A stretch of DNA of 64,000 nucleotides. It comes from Slackia isoflavoniconvertens. Its GTDB lineage: Bacteria > Actinomycetota > Coriobacteriia > Coriobacteriales > Eggerthellaceae. The stretch covers positions 62,001 through 126,000 of the forward strand of contig NZ_QIBZ01000003.1 of NCBI RefSeq assembly GCF_003725955.1, read 5' to 3'. Both the position numbers and the translations under genes were made by a program. How positions within the stretch are numbered: position 1 is the stretch's first letter; every line of letters starts with the position of its first letter. Shown here one piece after another: positions 1-8,026 of the stretch. The notes below the pieces were generated by a model. It was not told the origin of the DNA, did not search any database, and saw only the letters and a list, made by a program, of their open reading frames with translations.

Positions 1-165
1 CATGATCTGCGTTTCAGTGACGATTTTGGTGGGCATGAGGTTGAGCAGCAGCACGCGCAGCGGACGAATATCCTGATGCATCGCGCGATGCTCCGTCATG
101 ACGAAGATATTCTCCCCCTCCAAAATAGAAGTCGCCGGCAGGGCATCGGGAATTCGAATGGGCAT
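1..165 (-). CDS. metA: Homoserine O-acyltransferase, N-terminal 55 residues (cut by window edge)
   Basis: The 55 visible residues ([18 protein letters not shown], then [18 protein letters not shown]) match the start of the MetA/HTS family, which acylates homoserine as the first committed step of methionine synthesis. The start at 165 fits the family N-terminus and has an AGGAG Shine-Dalgarno upstream (171-175). The catalytic domain lies outside the window, so succinyl- versus acetyl-transferase cannot be read. The divergent neighbour metY consumes O-acetylhomoserine, which suggests an acetyltransferase (inference). Confidence 0.9.
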   Translation of the reverse strand, partial: MPIRIPDALPATSILEGENIFVMTEHRAMHQDIRPLRVLLLNLMPTKIVTETQIM

Positions 166-517
166 GGCATGCTCCTAACATATATAGGGAAGCGGACGAG
201 CCGCTCGTTAAACCGCCTGTCATTGTAGCGCTATGTTAACCAGGGAAATAAGGCAGAGCGGCATCACGAGCAAGAAAATAGCAACGGCAGCGACCATGCA
301 GGCAAGAAATAAAGGGGGAAGGCGGTCGCTGCCACAAAAGCCCCATACGAACCCGCAATGCTGCAGATCCGACAACGCCCGCACAGGTTTCCAAGCGATT
401 CATGCGTTCTTTCGTTACCCGATAGAAACACTTAATACCTAAGGGCATTGGGGTTTATACTTTTTCGCACCATACAATGCGCCGTCGAAGGGCGGCACAC
501 CTGAAGGAGGCAACGCT
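166..517. other. Gene-free spacer between divergent metA and metY
   Basis: 352 bp between two divergent methionine genes. I looked for SAM-I/SAM-II riboswitch signatures and a T-box and found none. A strong GGAGG Shine-Dalgarno for metY lies at 506-510. A TATACT (456-461) and a TACAAT (472-477) are possible -10 elements but have no convincing -35. Short ORFs on both strands here have no recognisable products. Confidence 0.5.
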
Positions 518-1795
518 ATGACCGAACTCGGTACTACATGCGTGCAAGGCGGTTACCATCCCGGCGACGCCGAACCGCGCCAGATCCCCATTTACCAGTC
601 GACCACCTGGAAATATGACACCTCGGAGCACATGGGCAAACTCTTCGACCTAGAAGAGTCGGGCTATTTTTACAGCCGCCTGCAAAACCCCACATGCGAC
701 CTCGTTGCCGCAAAAATCGCCGAAATGGAAGGTGGCGCGGCAGCCATGCTCACAAGCTCTGGCATGGCGGCAAACTTCTTGGCCATCTTCAATGTCGCCG
801 GCATGGGCGACCACGTGGTGGCGAGCTCGGCCATTTACGGCGGCACGTATAACCTGCTCGCCCACACCATGGGCCGCATGGGCCTGAGCTGCACGTTCGT
901 TGCCCCTGACTGCACCGACGAGGAGCTCGAGGCGGCCTTCCAGCCCAACACCAAGCTCGTGTTCGGCGAAACGATCGCCAACCCCGCGCTCGCCGTACTC
1001 GACATCGAGCGATTCGCAAACGCCGCGCATGCGCATGGCGTGCCGCTCATGGTCGACAATACCTTCCCCACGCCTGCGAATTGCCGTCCCATCGAATGGG
1101 GCGCCGACATCGTGACGCACTCCACCACCAAATACATGGACGGCCACGCAGCCTATCTTGGCGGCGCAATTGTTGACGCCGGCAAATTCGACTGGATGGC
1201 GCATGCCGATAAATTCCCCGGCCTTACCACACCCGACGAAAGCTATCACGGCGTAACGTATGCGGAAAAGTTCGGCCTCGAGGGCGCATTCATCACGAAA
1301 GCCACCGCTCAACTGATGCGCGACCTGGGCCCCATGCAGAACCCGCAAGCGGCGTTCTTCCTGAACAGCTCGCTGGAAAGCCTGCATGTACGCATGCCTC
1401 AGCATTGCAAGAACGGCCTGGCCATGGCGGAATTCTTGAAGAGCCATCCGAAAATCCGCTTCGTAAGCTACCCGGGCCTCGAAGGCGACAAGTATTACGA
1501 CCTGGCGAAGAAATACATGCCGAATGGCACCTGCGGCGTGGTAAGCTTCGGCTTCACTGGCGGACGCGCGGCGGCCGAACAGTTCATGAAGAGCCTGAAG
1601 CTCGCGCAAATCGCCACCCACGTGGCCGACGCCCGCACGTGCTGCCTGCATCCCGCCAATGCCACGCATCGCCAAATGAACGATGCCGAGCTCGAGGCGT
1701 GCGGCATCAGCCCCGATATGGTGCGTTTGAGCTGCGGCCTTGAAGCGACCGACGATTTGATTGCCGACGTCGCCCAAGCCCTCGATACCATCTAA
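518..1795 (+). CDS. metY: O-acetylhomoserine sulfhydrylase (PLP enzyme)
   Basis: 425 residues, full length for the Cys/Met-metabolism PLP family. It makes homocysteine from O-acetylhomoserine and sulfide. Visible signatures are TTCVQGGYHPGD at the N-terminus, YSRLQNPTCD, the cofactor region VDNTFPTP, and the PLP-lysine motif HSTTKYMDGH near residue 207. The C-terminal HPANATHRQM segment is typical of MetY rather than MetB/MetC. The ATG has a GGAGG upstream. It is divergent from metA and is followed directly by a strong terminator. Confidence 0.95.
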   Translation: MTELGTTCVQGGYHPGDAEPRQIPIYQSTTWKYDTSEHMGKLFDLEESGYFYSRLQNPTCDLVAAKIAEMEGGAAAMLTSSGMAANFLAIFNVAGMGDHVVASSAIYGGTYNLLAHTMGRMGLSCTFVAPDCTDEELEAAFQPNTKLVFGETIANPALAVLDIERFANAAHAHGVPLMVDNTFPTPANCRPIEWGADIVTHSTTKYMDGHAAYLGGAIVDAGKFDWMAHADKFPGLTTPDESYHGVTYAEKFGLEGAFITKATAQLMRDLGPMQNPQAAFFLNSSLESLHVRMPQHCKNGLAMAEFLKSHPKIRFVSYPGLEGDKYYDLAKKYMPNGTCGVVSFGFTGGRAAAEQFMKSLKLAQIATHVADARTCCLHPANATHRQMNDAELEACGISPDMVRLSCGLEATDDLIADVAQALDTI

Positions 1796-1800
1796 CGAAG

Positions 1801-1836
1801 AAAGCGCCGCCGGAATTATCCGACGGCGCTTTTGCT
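1801..1836. terminator. Intrinsic terminator between convergent metY and feoAB
   Basis: GC-rich stem AAGCGCCG/CGGCGCTT followed by a T-rich run (TTTTGCTTTT) on the + strand, 5 nt after the metY stop. It is a clear rho-independent terminator for metY. The A-rich left side also gives some T-tract for the opposite direction. Confidence 0.85.
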
Positions 1837-1915
1837 TTTCGCGTCCCGCCGCGTAGCCGGCCGTGACCCCAGGCGCGCCCGCCTCGGGCGGAAGGCGACC
1901 GCCAACGATTCCCTA

Positions 1916-4303
1916 CTACACGATTCCGAACGCCAAGCACCCAGCATGGATGCAGAACGCAGCCACCCACGCGACGGCGCATTGCGCGACAACGAGCTTC
2001 GCCGCCGTGCGACCATTCGTCTCCTTTTTCACCGTGGCGATAGCCGCAACGCACGGCGTGTACAGCAGCGTGAACACAAGGAACGCATATGCCGTCGCAG
2101 GCGTGAAAATCGTGGGCAACAAGCTCACATCGCCACCGAGGAGCACCGTGAGCGTGGACACGACGCTCTCTTTCGCCATGAAGCCCGTGAGCAAAGCCGT
2201 CGATGCGCGCCAATCGCCAAAGCCCAACGGCGCGAACAGAGGCGCAAGCACGCCGCCGATAGCCGCAAGCAAGCTGGAATCGGGAGATTCCGCCACAGAT
2301 AAGCTTGCGTCGAACGTTTGCAGGAACCACACGACGAGCGTCGCGATGAACACGACCGTGAACGCCTTCTGAATGAATCCCTTCGCCTTATCCCACACAA
2401 GGCGCGCCACGCTCTTCGCGCTCGGAAGGCGATAATTCGGCAGCTCCATCACGAATGGCACGGGCTCGCCGTGGAATTTCAACCGCTTCAACGCGAGCGC
2501 ATACAGCACGCCCACCACCATGCCAAGCAGGTACAACGACAGCACTACCCACCCGCGCGCGGCGGGCTCGAACAGCGCGGCCGCGATGAAGCCGTAAATC
2601 GGCAGCTTTGCCGAGCAGCTCATGAACGGCACGAGCAAAATCGTCATTTTGCGGTCGCGCTCGCTCGAGAGGGTGCGCGCCGACATAATGGCCGGAACCG
2701 AGCAGCCAAAGCCCATAAGCATCGGCACGAAGCTGCGTCCCGAAAGGCCCAGGCGGCGCAGCGGCTTGTCCATCACGAACGCCACGCGGGCCATGTAGCC
2801 CGAGTCTTCCAAAATCGACAGGAAGAAAAACAGCGTGACAATCGTCGGCAGAAAGCCGATAACAGCGCCCACGCCACCGCACACACCATCGGTCACGAGC
2901 GAGCACAACATGGGCGCCACCTCGGCCGCCGCAAGTGCATCGCCAATCGCGGCAATCGCCACGTCGATGCCCTGCTGGAGCCAATCGGACAAAAATGCTC
3001 CAAGCCAGCTGAATGTCATAAGGAATACGAATGCCATAATCAAAATGAAGCACGGAATGGCCGTGAATCGCCCCGTAAGAATGCGGTCCGCGGCAACCGA
3101 GCGCTTATGCTCGCGGCTTTCATGCGGGCGCACTACCGTAGTGGCGCACAGGCGCTCGATGAACGAGAACCGCATATTGGCCATCGCGGCCTCGCGATCG
3201 AGTCCGCCTTCACGTTCGAGCGCGTCTACGAGCTGATTCAACGCGGCATTTTCCGCAGCAGGCAGCGCGAGCGAGCACTCGATAAGCGGGTCGCCCTCGA
3301 CCATTTTCGTCGCGGCGAATCGAAGCGGCAGCCCCGCCTTGCGCGCCGCTGGCTCAAGCACGTGCATGAGCGCGTGAATGCAACGGTGCACCTCGCCAAG
3401 AGGATCGCCCTCAGCCGTGTCGGCCGGGCAGAAATCGACGCGTTTGGGTACCTCTCGATTCAGCGCGACATGCATCGCATGATCGACGAGCTCGTCGATG
3501 CCTTCATTCTTTACCGCGGAAATGGGCACCACGGGAATGCCGAGCGCGGCCTCAAGTTCGTTGATGCGCACCGAACCGCCATTGGCGCGAAGCTCGTCCA
3601 TCATGTTCAGCGCAAGCACCATGGGAATATTGAGCTCCATGAGCTGCAGCGTAAGATAGAGGTTTCGCTCGATATTGGTCGCGTCAACGATGTTGATAAT
3701 GGCCGTGGGCGCATCGTCGATAAGAAAATCGCGCGTAACGACTTCCTCATTCGAATACGGCGACAGCGAATAGACGCCCGGAAGGTCGACCACGGTCGCC
3801 TCGGGATGGCGCCGCAGCTGGCCTTCCTTTTTGTCGACCGTCACACCCGGGAAATTGCCCACGTGCTGGTTCGCGCCCGTGAGCTGGTTGAAGAGCGTAG
3901 TTTTGCCGCAGTTCTGGTTGCCCGCCAAGGCGAACGTTATAGGTTGTCCCTTCGCGATGGGCTCACCCACATTGCGAACGCCCTCGTCGCCCGCAGCGCC
4001 CGCCTCGCCAATGCCCGGATGCCCGGCGGCAACCACCGGCACAATGGACGCGGCACCATACGAAGGCGCGGGGAGCTCGTCGACGGGCGTTATCGCCACC
4101 TGTTGGGCATCGGAAACGCGCAGGGTAAGCTCGTAGCCGCGCAGCTCAACTTGCAACGGGTCGCCCATGGGCGCCACTTTGCGCAACCGCACGCCGACAC
4201 CAGGCGTTAGCCCCATATCGAGCAAATGGCGCCGCAGTTCGCCCGACCCATTGACCCCATCGATTATCGCGCACGCGCCCACCTCGAGCGCATCGAGCGT
4301 CAT
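1916..4303 (-). CDS. feoB: FeoA-FeoB fusion, ferrous iron transporter
   Basis: About 795 residues. Residues 1-75 form a FeoA SH3-like domain (MTLDALEVGACAIIDG, then RRHLLDMGLTPG). A linker leads to the FeoB G-domain with G1 GNQNCGKT, G3 DLPG and G4 NMMD, then a multi-pass membrane region with the Gate motifs (CSVPAIMSARTL and CSAKLPIYG). The protein imports Fe(II) across the cytoplasmic membrane. I chose the start at 4303 because it matches the FeoA N-terminus and has GGAAAGG 7 nt upstream. An in-frame ATG at 4336 has its GGGAG abutting the codon and is less likely. A second, unfused FeoB lies at the other end of the window. Confidence 0.93.
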   Translation of the reverse strand: MTLDALEVGACAIIDGVNGSGELRRHLLDMGLTPGVGVRLRKVAPMGDPLQVELRGYELTLRVSDAQQVAITPVDELPAPSYGAASIVPVVAAGHPGIGEAGAAGDEGVRNVGEPIAKGQPITFALAGNQNCGKTTLFNQLTGANQHVGNFPGVTVDKKEGQLRRHPEATVVDLPGVYSLSPYSNEEVVTRDFLIDDAPTAIINIVDATNIERNLYLTLQLMELNIPMVLALNMMDELRANGGSVRINELEAALGIPVVPISAVKNEGIDELVDHAMHVALNREVPKRVDFCPADTAEGDPLGEVHRCIHALMHVLEPAARKAGLPLRFAATKMVEGDPLIECSLALPAAENAALNQLVDALEREGGLDREAAMANMRFSFIERLCATTVVRPHESREHKRSVAADRILTGRFTAIPCFILIMAFVFLMTFSWLGAFLSDWLQQGIDVAIAAIGDALAAAEVAPMLCSLVTDGVCGGVGAVIGFLPTIVTLFFFLSILEDSGYMARVAFVMDKPLRRLGLSGRSFVPMLMGFGCSVPAIMSARTLSSERDRKMTILLVPFMSCSAKLPIYGFIAAALFEPAARGWVVLSLYLLGMVVGVLYALALKRLKFHGEPVPFVMELPNYRLPSAKSVARLVWDKAKGFIQKAFTVVFIATLVVWFLQTFDASLSVAESPDSSLLAAIGGVLAPLFAPLGFGDWRASTALLTGFMAKESVVSTLTVLLGGDVSLLPTIFTPATAYAFLVFTLLYTPCVAAIATVKKETNGRTAAKLVVAQCAVAWVAAFCIHAGCLAFGIV

Positions 4304-4666
4304 GCTCGCCTTTCCGTTCTCGCCCACGTTCAACATCTCCCGTTTTTCATTAACGTAGGGTATCTTCACGCACGACAATCGAGTAACGCAAGGGTGACTT
4401 GCGGTTTGTGAAGAGGGTCGGAAAATCCCCAAATAATGGAACTGAATCCGATGATTTTGCGAAAGAAAAACGATTCCAACTTGAGCTGCGCCCGAAACGA
4501 GCTCTTCCCTCAATCACGCAAATCCCCTATCCCGCATGATTTCAGAATGAGGAAAGACCTACACCACGGCGTCTCCACATTTACGCCGCTCGCCGGCGAT
4601 GAGCGACCGCACGCGCATATAATTGCCCGAAACGCTTCGCACCACACAGGACAGAAAGGGTCGCGC
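4304..4666. other. Divergent promoter region of feoAB and ldh
   Basis: 363 bp with no gene. A short inverted repeat CGCAAG-GGTGA-CTTGCG (4387-4403) is a possible operator for the leftward feoAB transcript. I see no clear Fur or DtxR box and no Rex palindrome. A RBS (AGAAAGGG, 4653-4660) precedes ldh. Confidence 0.4.
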
Positions 4667-5620
4667 ATGTCCAAGCCAATCAATGATCGCAAAGTTGCCA
4701 TTATCGGATGCGGGTTCGTAGGATCGTCAAGCGCATTCGCGCTCATGCAGGGCGGCCTGTTCAGCGAAATCGTGCTCGTCGACGTCGATCGAAACCGCGC
4801 CGAAGGCGAGGCGCTCGACATTAGCCACGGCATGCCGTTCGCCCACCCCTGCAAAATCTACGCGGGCGATTACAACGACATCGACGACGCCGCGATTATC
4901 GTGATTACCGCCGGCGCGAATCAGAAGCCCGGCGAGACGCGTCTTGACCTGGTCCAAAAGAACGTCGCCATTTTCAAAACGATCATTCCCCAAATCAGCG
5001 AGCGCAATTACCAGGGTATCATTTTGGTGGTCAGCAACCCGGTCGATATTCTGACGTACGTCACGCTGAAGCTTTCAGGCATGCCAGCGACCCGCGTTCT
5101 CGGCAGCGGCACCGTGCTCGACTCGGCGCGCTTCAAATACATCCTCGGCGAGCACCTGAGCGTCGACCCGCGCAACGTGCATGCGCGCATCGTGGGCGAG
5201 CACGGCGATTCCGAGGTCGCCGTATGGTCGACCGCGAACATCTCGGGCATTCCAATCCACGATTTCTGCGAGCTTCGCGGCCATTACGACCATGAAGCGG
5301 CCATGAAACGCATCGCAGAAGATGTGAAGAACTCCGCATACGAAATCATCGAGAAAAAGCATGCGACGTATTACGGCATCGCGATGACGGTGAAGCGCAT
5401 TTGCGAAGCCATTGCGCGCGATGAGAAGACCATCATTCCCGTATCGAATTACCAGAATGGCGAATATGGGCTGGACGACGTGGTGCTTTCCATGCCCGCC
5501 ATCGTGGGCCGCGGCGGCGTCGAGTACAAAGTGCCCGCACCGTTCAACGCGCAAGAGCTCGCCCAGCTGCATGAATCGGCGAAAACGATGAAAGAAGTCA
5601 TCGAAACGCTGGACTTGTAG
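4667..5620 (+). CDS. ldh: L-lactate dehydrogenase
   Basis: 317 residues. It reduces pyruvate to lactate with NADH, a fermentative redox outlet. Rossmann motif GCGFVGSSSAF near residue 14. The active-site loop reads AGANQKPGETRLDL, where the Gln marks lactate rather than malate dehydrogenase. VVSNPVDILTY and the catalytic His in IVGEHGDSEV are present. The in-frame extension upstream lacks family similarity, so I start at 4667, which has AGAAAGGG in front. Confidence 0.93.
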   Translation: MSKPINDRKVAIIGCGFVGSSSAFALMQGGLFSEIVLVDVDRNRAEGEALDISHGMPFAHPCKIYAGDYNDIDDAAIIVITAGANQKPGETRLDLVQKNVAIFKTIIPQISERNYQGIILVVSNPVDILTYVTLKLSGMPATRVLGSGTVLDSARFKYILGEHLSVDPRNVHARIVGEHGDSEVAVWSTANISGIPIHDFCELRGHYDHEAAMKRIAEDVKNSAYEIIEKKHATYYGIAMTVKRICEAIARDEKTIIPVSNYQNGEYGLDDVVLSMPAIVGRGGVEYKVPAPFNAQELAQLHESAKTMKEVIETLDL

Positions 5621-5777
5621 GCCTTCATTGATGCATGGGGCAGGCTCGTTGCGCTCCATGCATCCGCCTATCTCACTGCCCGCCGGCTCTCCTACTCTCC
5701 TGCTCGCCTGTCTCACCTGTGAAAACCTCGCGTTTTCGTTGCAGACGTTGCCTGTTTGTCAAATCGTCGCAAAGTCT

Positions 5778-5806
5778 CCTCCAAGCATCTCGCGTATGCT
5801 TGGAGG
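5778..5806 (+). promoter_or_regulatory. Perfect 11-bp hairpin covering the PAP2 Shine-Dalgarno
   Basis: CCTCCAAGCAT (5778-5788), a 7-nt loop, and ATGCTTGGAGG (5796-5806) form a perfect stem. The GGAGG at the 3' end of the stem is the only Shine-Dalgarno for the following gene, whose start is 1-4 nt further on. No T-tract follows, so it is not a terminator. As RNA it would mask the ribosome site; as DNA it could be a dimeric-repressor operator. Confidence 0.7.
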
Positions 5807-5810
5807 CATG

Positions 5811-6371
5811 ATGATTGAAATGATACAGAACGCAGATTTGTCCATTCTGCACGCCATTCAAGGGGCGGCAAGCCCCGCCTTGGACGCATTCATGGTCGGC
5901 TTTACCACGCTCGGCGAATTTGGCGCGCTATGGGCGATCGTCGGCGCAATCATGATCGCCCTCAACAAGCACCGAACGTTCGGCATCGCCATTTTCGTGG
6001 CAATCGCGCTCGCGTTCGTCATTGGCGACATAGGGCTGAAAAATGTCATCGAGCGCCCGAGACCTTTCCTGGTCGACCCCGTGCTCACGACATCGCTCAT
6101 ATCGCTACCTGACAGCTTCTCGTGCCCATCGGGCCATTCGTCGACCTCGTTCGCGGCCGCAACCGTGATATGCCTGGCGCCACTCGCACATCGTTGGCTG
6201 AAGCCCATCGCCATAGCGACAGCTGCGGCAATCGCGTTCTCGCGCCTGTATCTGGCCGTGCACAACCCCACCGACGTAGTGCTGGGCGCACTGCTCGGAA
6301 TCGCATGCGGATGCATCGCTGTTTGCATCGTGAATACAATCGAATCACGTAGGAAAGGCCGCCAGGCCTAA
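5811..6371 (+). CDS. PAP2-family membrane phosphatase
   Basis: About 186 residues with several hydrophobic segments and the three PAP2 signature blocks: KNVIERPRP, PSGHSS and SRLYLAVHNPTD. It is probably a lipid phosphatase, acting on undecaprenyl-PP or phosphatidic-acid-like substrates at the outer membrane face; the substrate cannot be told. The in-frame extension back to 5628 lacks family similarity. I start at the second ATG after GGAGG (5802-5806); ATGs at 5808 and 5820 are alternatives. Its ribosome site lies inside a perfect hairpin (see 5778-5806). Confidence 0.85.
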   Translation: MIEMIQNADLSILHAIQGAASPALDAFMVGFTTLGEFGALWAIVGAIMIALNKHRTFGIAIFVAIALAFVIGDIGLKNVIERPRPFLVDPVLTTSLISLPDSFSCPSGHSSTSFAAATVICLAPLAHRWLKPIAIATAAAIAFSRLYLAVHNPTDVVLGALLGIACGCIAVCIVNTIESRRKGRQA

Positions 6372-6387
6372 ACGAACCATAAAGAAA

Positions 6388-6424
6388 GAAGGGCGCCGCT
6401 CGCAGCAAACGAACGGCGCCCTTC
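6388..6424. terminator. Bidirectional terminator between PAP2 gene and murB
   Basis: Perfect 11-bp stem GAAGGGCGCCG (6388-6398) / CGGCGCCCTTC (6414-6424) between convergent genes. A-rich and T-rich sides are short, so termination strength is uncertain. Confidence 0.7.
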
Positions 6425-6444
6425 GTATAAGAGGTCTCAATGCA

Positions 6445-7374
6445 TTAGAAGCCCCACATCTTCACTTCGGGCTCAAGTTCAACCCCGAATTTTTCTTTCA
6501 CGCGCGCTTGCACATCGGCAATGAGCTGGCGCACGTCAGCAGCGGTGGCACCCCCGGCATTAACCACAAACCCTGTATGCTTTTCTGACACCTGCGCGCC
6601 GCCGACCTTATAGCCACGCAAGCCGGCATCTTGAATGAGCTTGCCTGCGAAATAGCCCTCGGGGCGCTTGAAGGTCGAGCCGGCGCTCGGCATTTCAAGC
6701 GGCTGCTTTTCTACGCGACGCGTGTGGAAATCATCCATGCGCGCCTGAATTTCGGCTTGCGCATCGGACGTAAGCTCGAGCGTGGCCTCAACCACCACAT
6801 AGCCCGCATCGGCCATCATAGAATGGCGATAGCCCCATTGTGCCTGTTCACGTGTTACTTCAACGATTTCGCCTTCGGGCGAAACGCACTTCAGCGACAC
6901 AGCCGCCGCAGAGAAATCACCTACATAGGCGCCCGCATTCATAATAGCGGCACCACCAATGGTTCCGGGAATGCCCTCGGCGAATTCGTAGCCCGCAAGG
7001 CCCGCCGCGCACGCAGCTTCGGCAACCGATAAATTAGTGGCGCCCGCCTGCGCGATCACGCGATTGTCTTCAACGCGAACCGCATTCAAATTTTCCGCCA
7101 AACGCATTACGACGCATGCGAGGCCCCCATCGGCAATAAGCAAATCGCTTCCCAAGCCAATGACGCGCATCGGGGCTTCGGCAGCACCGCATGCGCGAAC
7201 CACCTCGGCAACCTGTTCGGGCGAGCGAGGCGACACCATAACCGCCGCAGGGCCGCCAATGCGAAACGTTACATGCGCGGCCATAGGCTCACCGACGCTC
7301 ACATTTTCGGTACCAACGATTTCACAAAGCGTATCGAGAAGCGCCTGGCTCGGCATCCATTTCTGTTCGGGCAT
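6445..7374 (-). CDS. murB: UDP-N-acetylenolpyruvoylglucosamine reductase
   Basis: 309 residues, normal for MurB. This FAD/NADPH enzyme reduces the enolpyruvyl ether to UDP-MurNAc in peptidoglycan synthesis. FAD-domain motifs are HVTFRIGGPA, GLGSDLLIADGG and AEGIPGTIGGAAIMNAGAY. The catalytic serine lies in PSAGSTFKRPEGYFAGKLI and the C-terminal Glu in LEPEVKMWG. The start is supported by AAGGAGG 5 nt upstream. Confidence 0.95.
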   Translation of the reverse strand: MPEQKWMPSQALLDTLCEIVGTENVSVGEPMAAHVTFRIGGPAAVMVSPRSPEQVAEVVRACGAAEAPMRVIGLGSDLLIADGGLACVVMRLAENLNAVRVEDNRVIAQAGATNLSVAEAACAAGLAGYEFAEGIPGTIGGAAIMNAGAYVGDFSAAAVSLKCVSPEGEIVEVTREQAQWGYRHSMMADAGYVVVEATLELTSDAQAEIQARMDDFHTRRVEKQPLEMPSAGSTFKRPEGYFAGKLIQDAGLRGYKVGGAQVSEKHTGFVVNAGGATAADVRQLIADVQARVKEKFGVELEPEVKMWGF

Positions 7375-7520
7375 ACGAACCTCCTTGTCGAGGGTGCGTC
7401 CACTTCTTCTAAGGGCGCGTCTTCAAGCGCGCAACCAACTGTTCAACATTCGCAAATCATTGTAGCGGCATTGGCGCAGGCGCGCCGAAGTTCGCTGAAA
7501 ACGCACCGCCAGATGCTGCA

Positions 7521-7566
7521 CCTGTTAAACGCTACGAGCACTTAACAGGTTCCACGAGCACTTAAC
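7521..7566. repeat. Overlapping inverted and direct repeats upstream of riboflavin promoter
   Basis: CCTGTTAA (7521-7528) and TTAACAGG (7542-7549) form a perfect 8-bp inverted repeat. ACGAGCACTTAACA occurs twice with a 19-bp period (7534-7547 and 7553-7566). This is operator-like architecture between divergent murB and the rib promoter. The bound protein is unknown. Confidence 0.55.
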
Positions 7567-7595
7567 ACCTCTCGCAAACTTTTTCGGATTTCTTA

Positions 7596-7625
7596 TTGAC
7601 ACCGCAAAAAGCGCAGCGGTATAGT
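7596..7625 (+). promoter_or_regulatory. Sigma-70-type promoter of the riboflavin operon
   Basis: TTGACA (7596-7601), an 18-nt spacer, then TATAGT (7620-7625). The expected start is about 10-20 nt before the riboswitch P1 stem. It is the best-matching promoter in the window. Confidence 0.85.
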
Positions 7626-7643
7626 CCCTGCCAACGAAATACC

Positions 7644-7752
7644 AATCTTCAGGGCGGGGTGAAATTCCCCACCGGTGGTTACAGCCCACGAACCGCAAGG
7701 TTGATTCGGTGAAACTCCGAAGCCGACAGTACAGTCTGGATGAAAGAAGATT
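7644..7752 (+). ncRNA. FMN riboswitch (RFN element)
   Basis: Closed by AATCTTC (7644-7650) / GAAGATT (7746-7752). It contains the conserved RFN strings AGGGCGGGGTGAAATTCCCC, ACCGGTGGTTACAGCCC, GGTGAAACTCCGAAGCCGACAGT and AGTCTGGATGAAAG. It sits upstream of ribD, as expected for FMN feedback on riboflavin synthesis. The following terminator (7791-7823) indicates transcriptional control: FMN binding should favour termination. Confidence 0.98.
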
Positions 7753-7790
7753 GCACCACGCGGCAGCATGCCGCGCACCAGTGCATTTGC

Positions 7791-7823
7791 AAGCCCTGAA
7801 ACGTTCGCGTTTCAGGGCTTTTT
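7791..7823 (+). terminator. Riboswitch-controlled intrinsic terminator
   Basis: Perfect 13-bp stem AAGCCCTGAAACG (7791-7803) / CGTTTCAGGGCTT (7808-7820) with a TTCG tetraloop and a T-tract. It lies 39 nt past the FMN aptamer and about 200 nt before ribD, so it is the expression platform of the riboswitch. Confidence 0.93.
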
Positions 7824-8026
7824 GCATTGGCGGGATTTCGGGAGTTTGGACTCGCGAGAGCCGAGCGACGCCGGGCATCCATCGCCCACCCGCTCCAAAC
7901 CCACGCGAGTTGATCGGCCGCCGACTTCGACATCATGCGCATCAGCGCTCGCATGACGGAAATCGCAAGCCGCAACCTCCTTCCTTCTGCAAACGCCCTG
8001 ATACGAGGCATAAGCAGGAGGCAACC

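Noticed and set aside
166-517. SAM riboswitch upstream of metA/metY
   Set aside because: None of the conserved SAM-I or SAM-II core sequences are present on either strand.
2318-4210. 630-codon open frame on the + strand
   Set aside because: Arg/His/Glu-rich shadow of feoAB on the opposite strand with no recognisable domain.
7534-7566. Direct repeats as a CRISPR fragment
   Set aside because: Only two 14-bp copies with a 5-bp gap; no repeat-spacer pattern and no cas genes.
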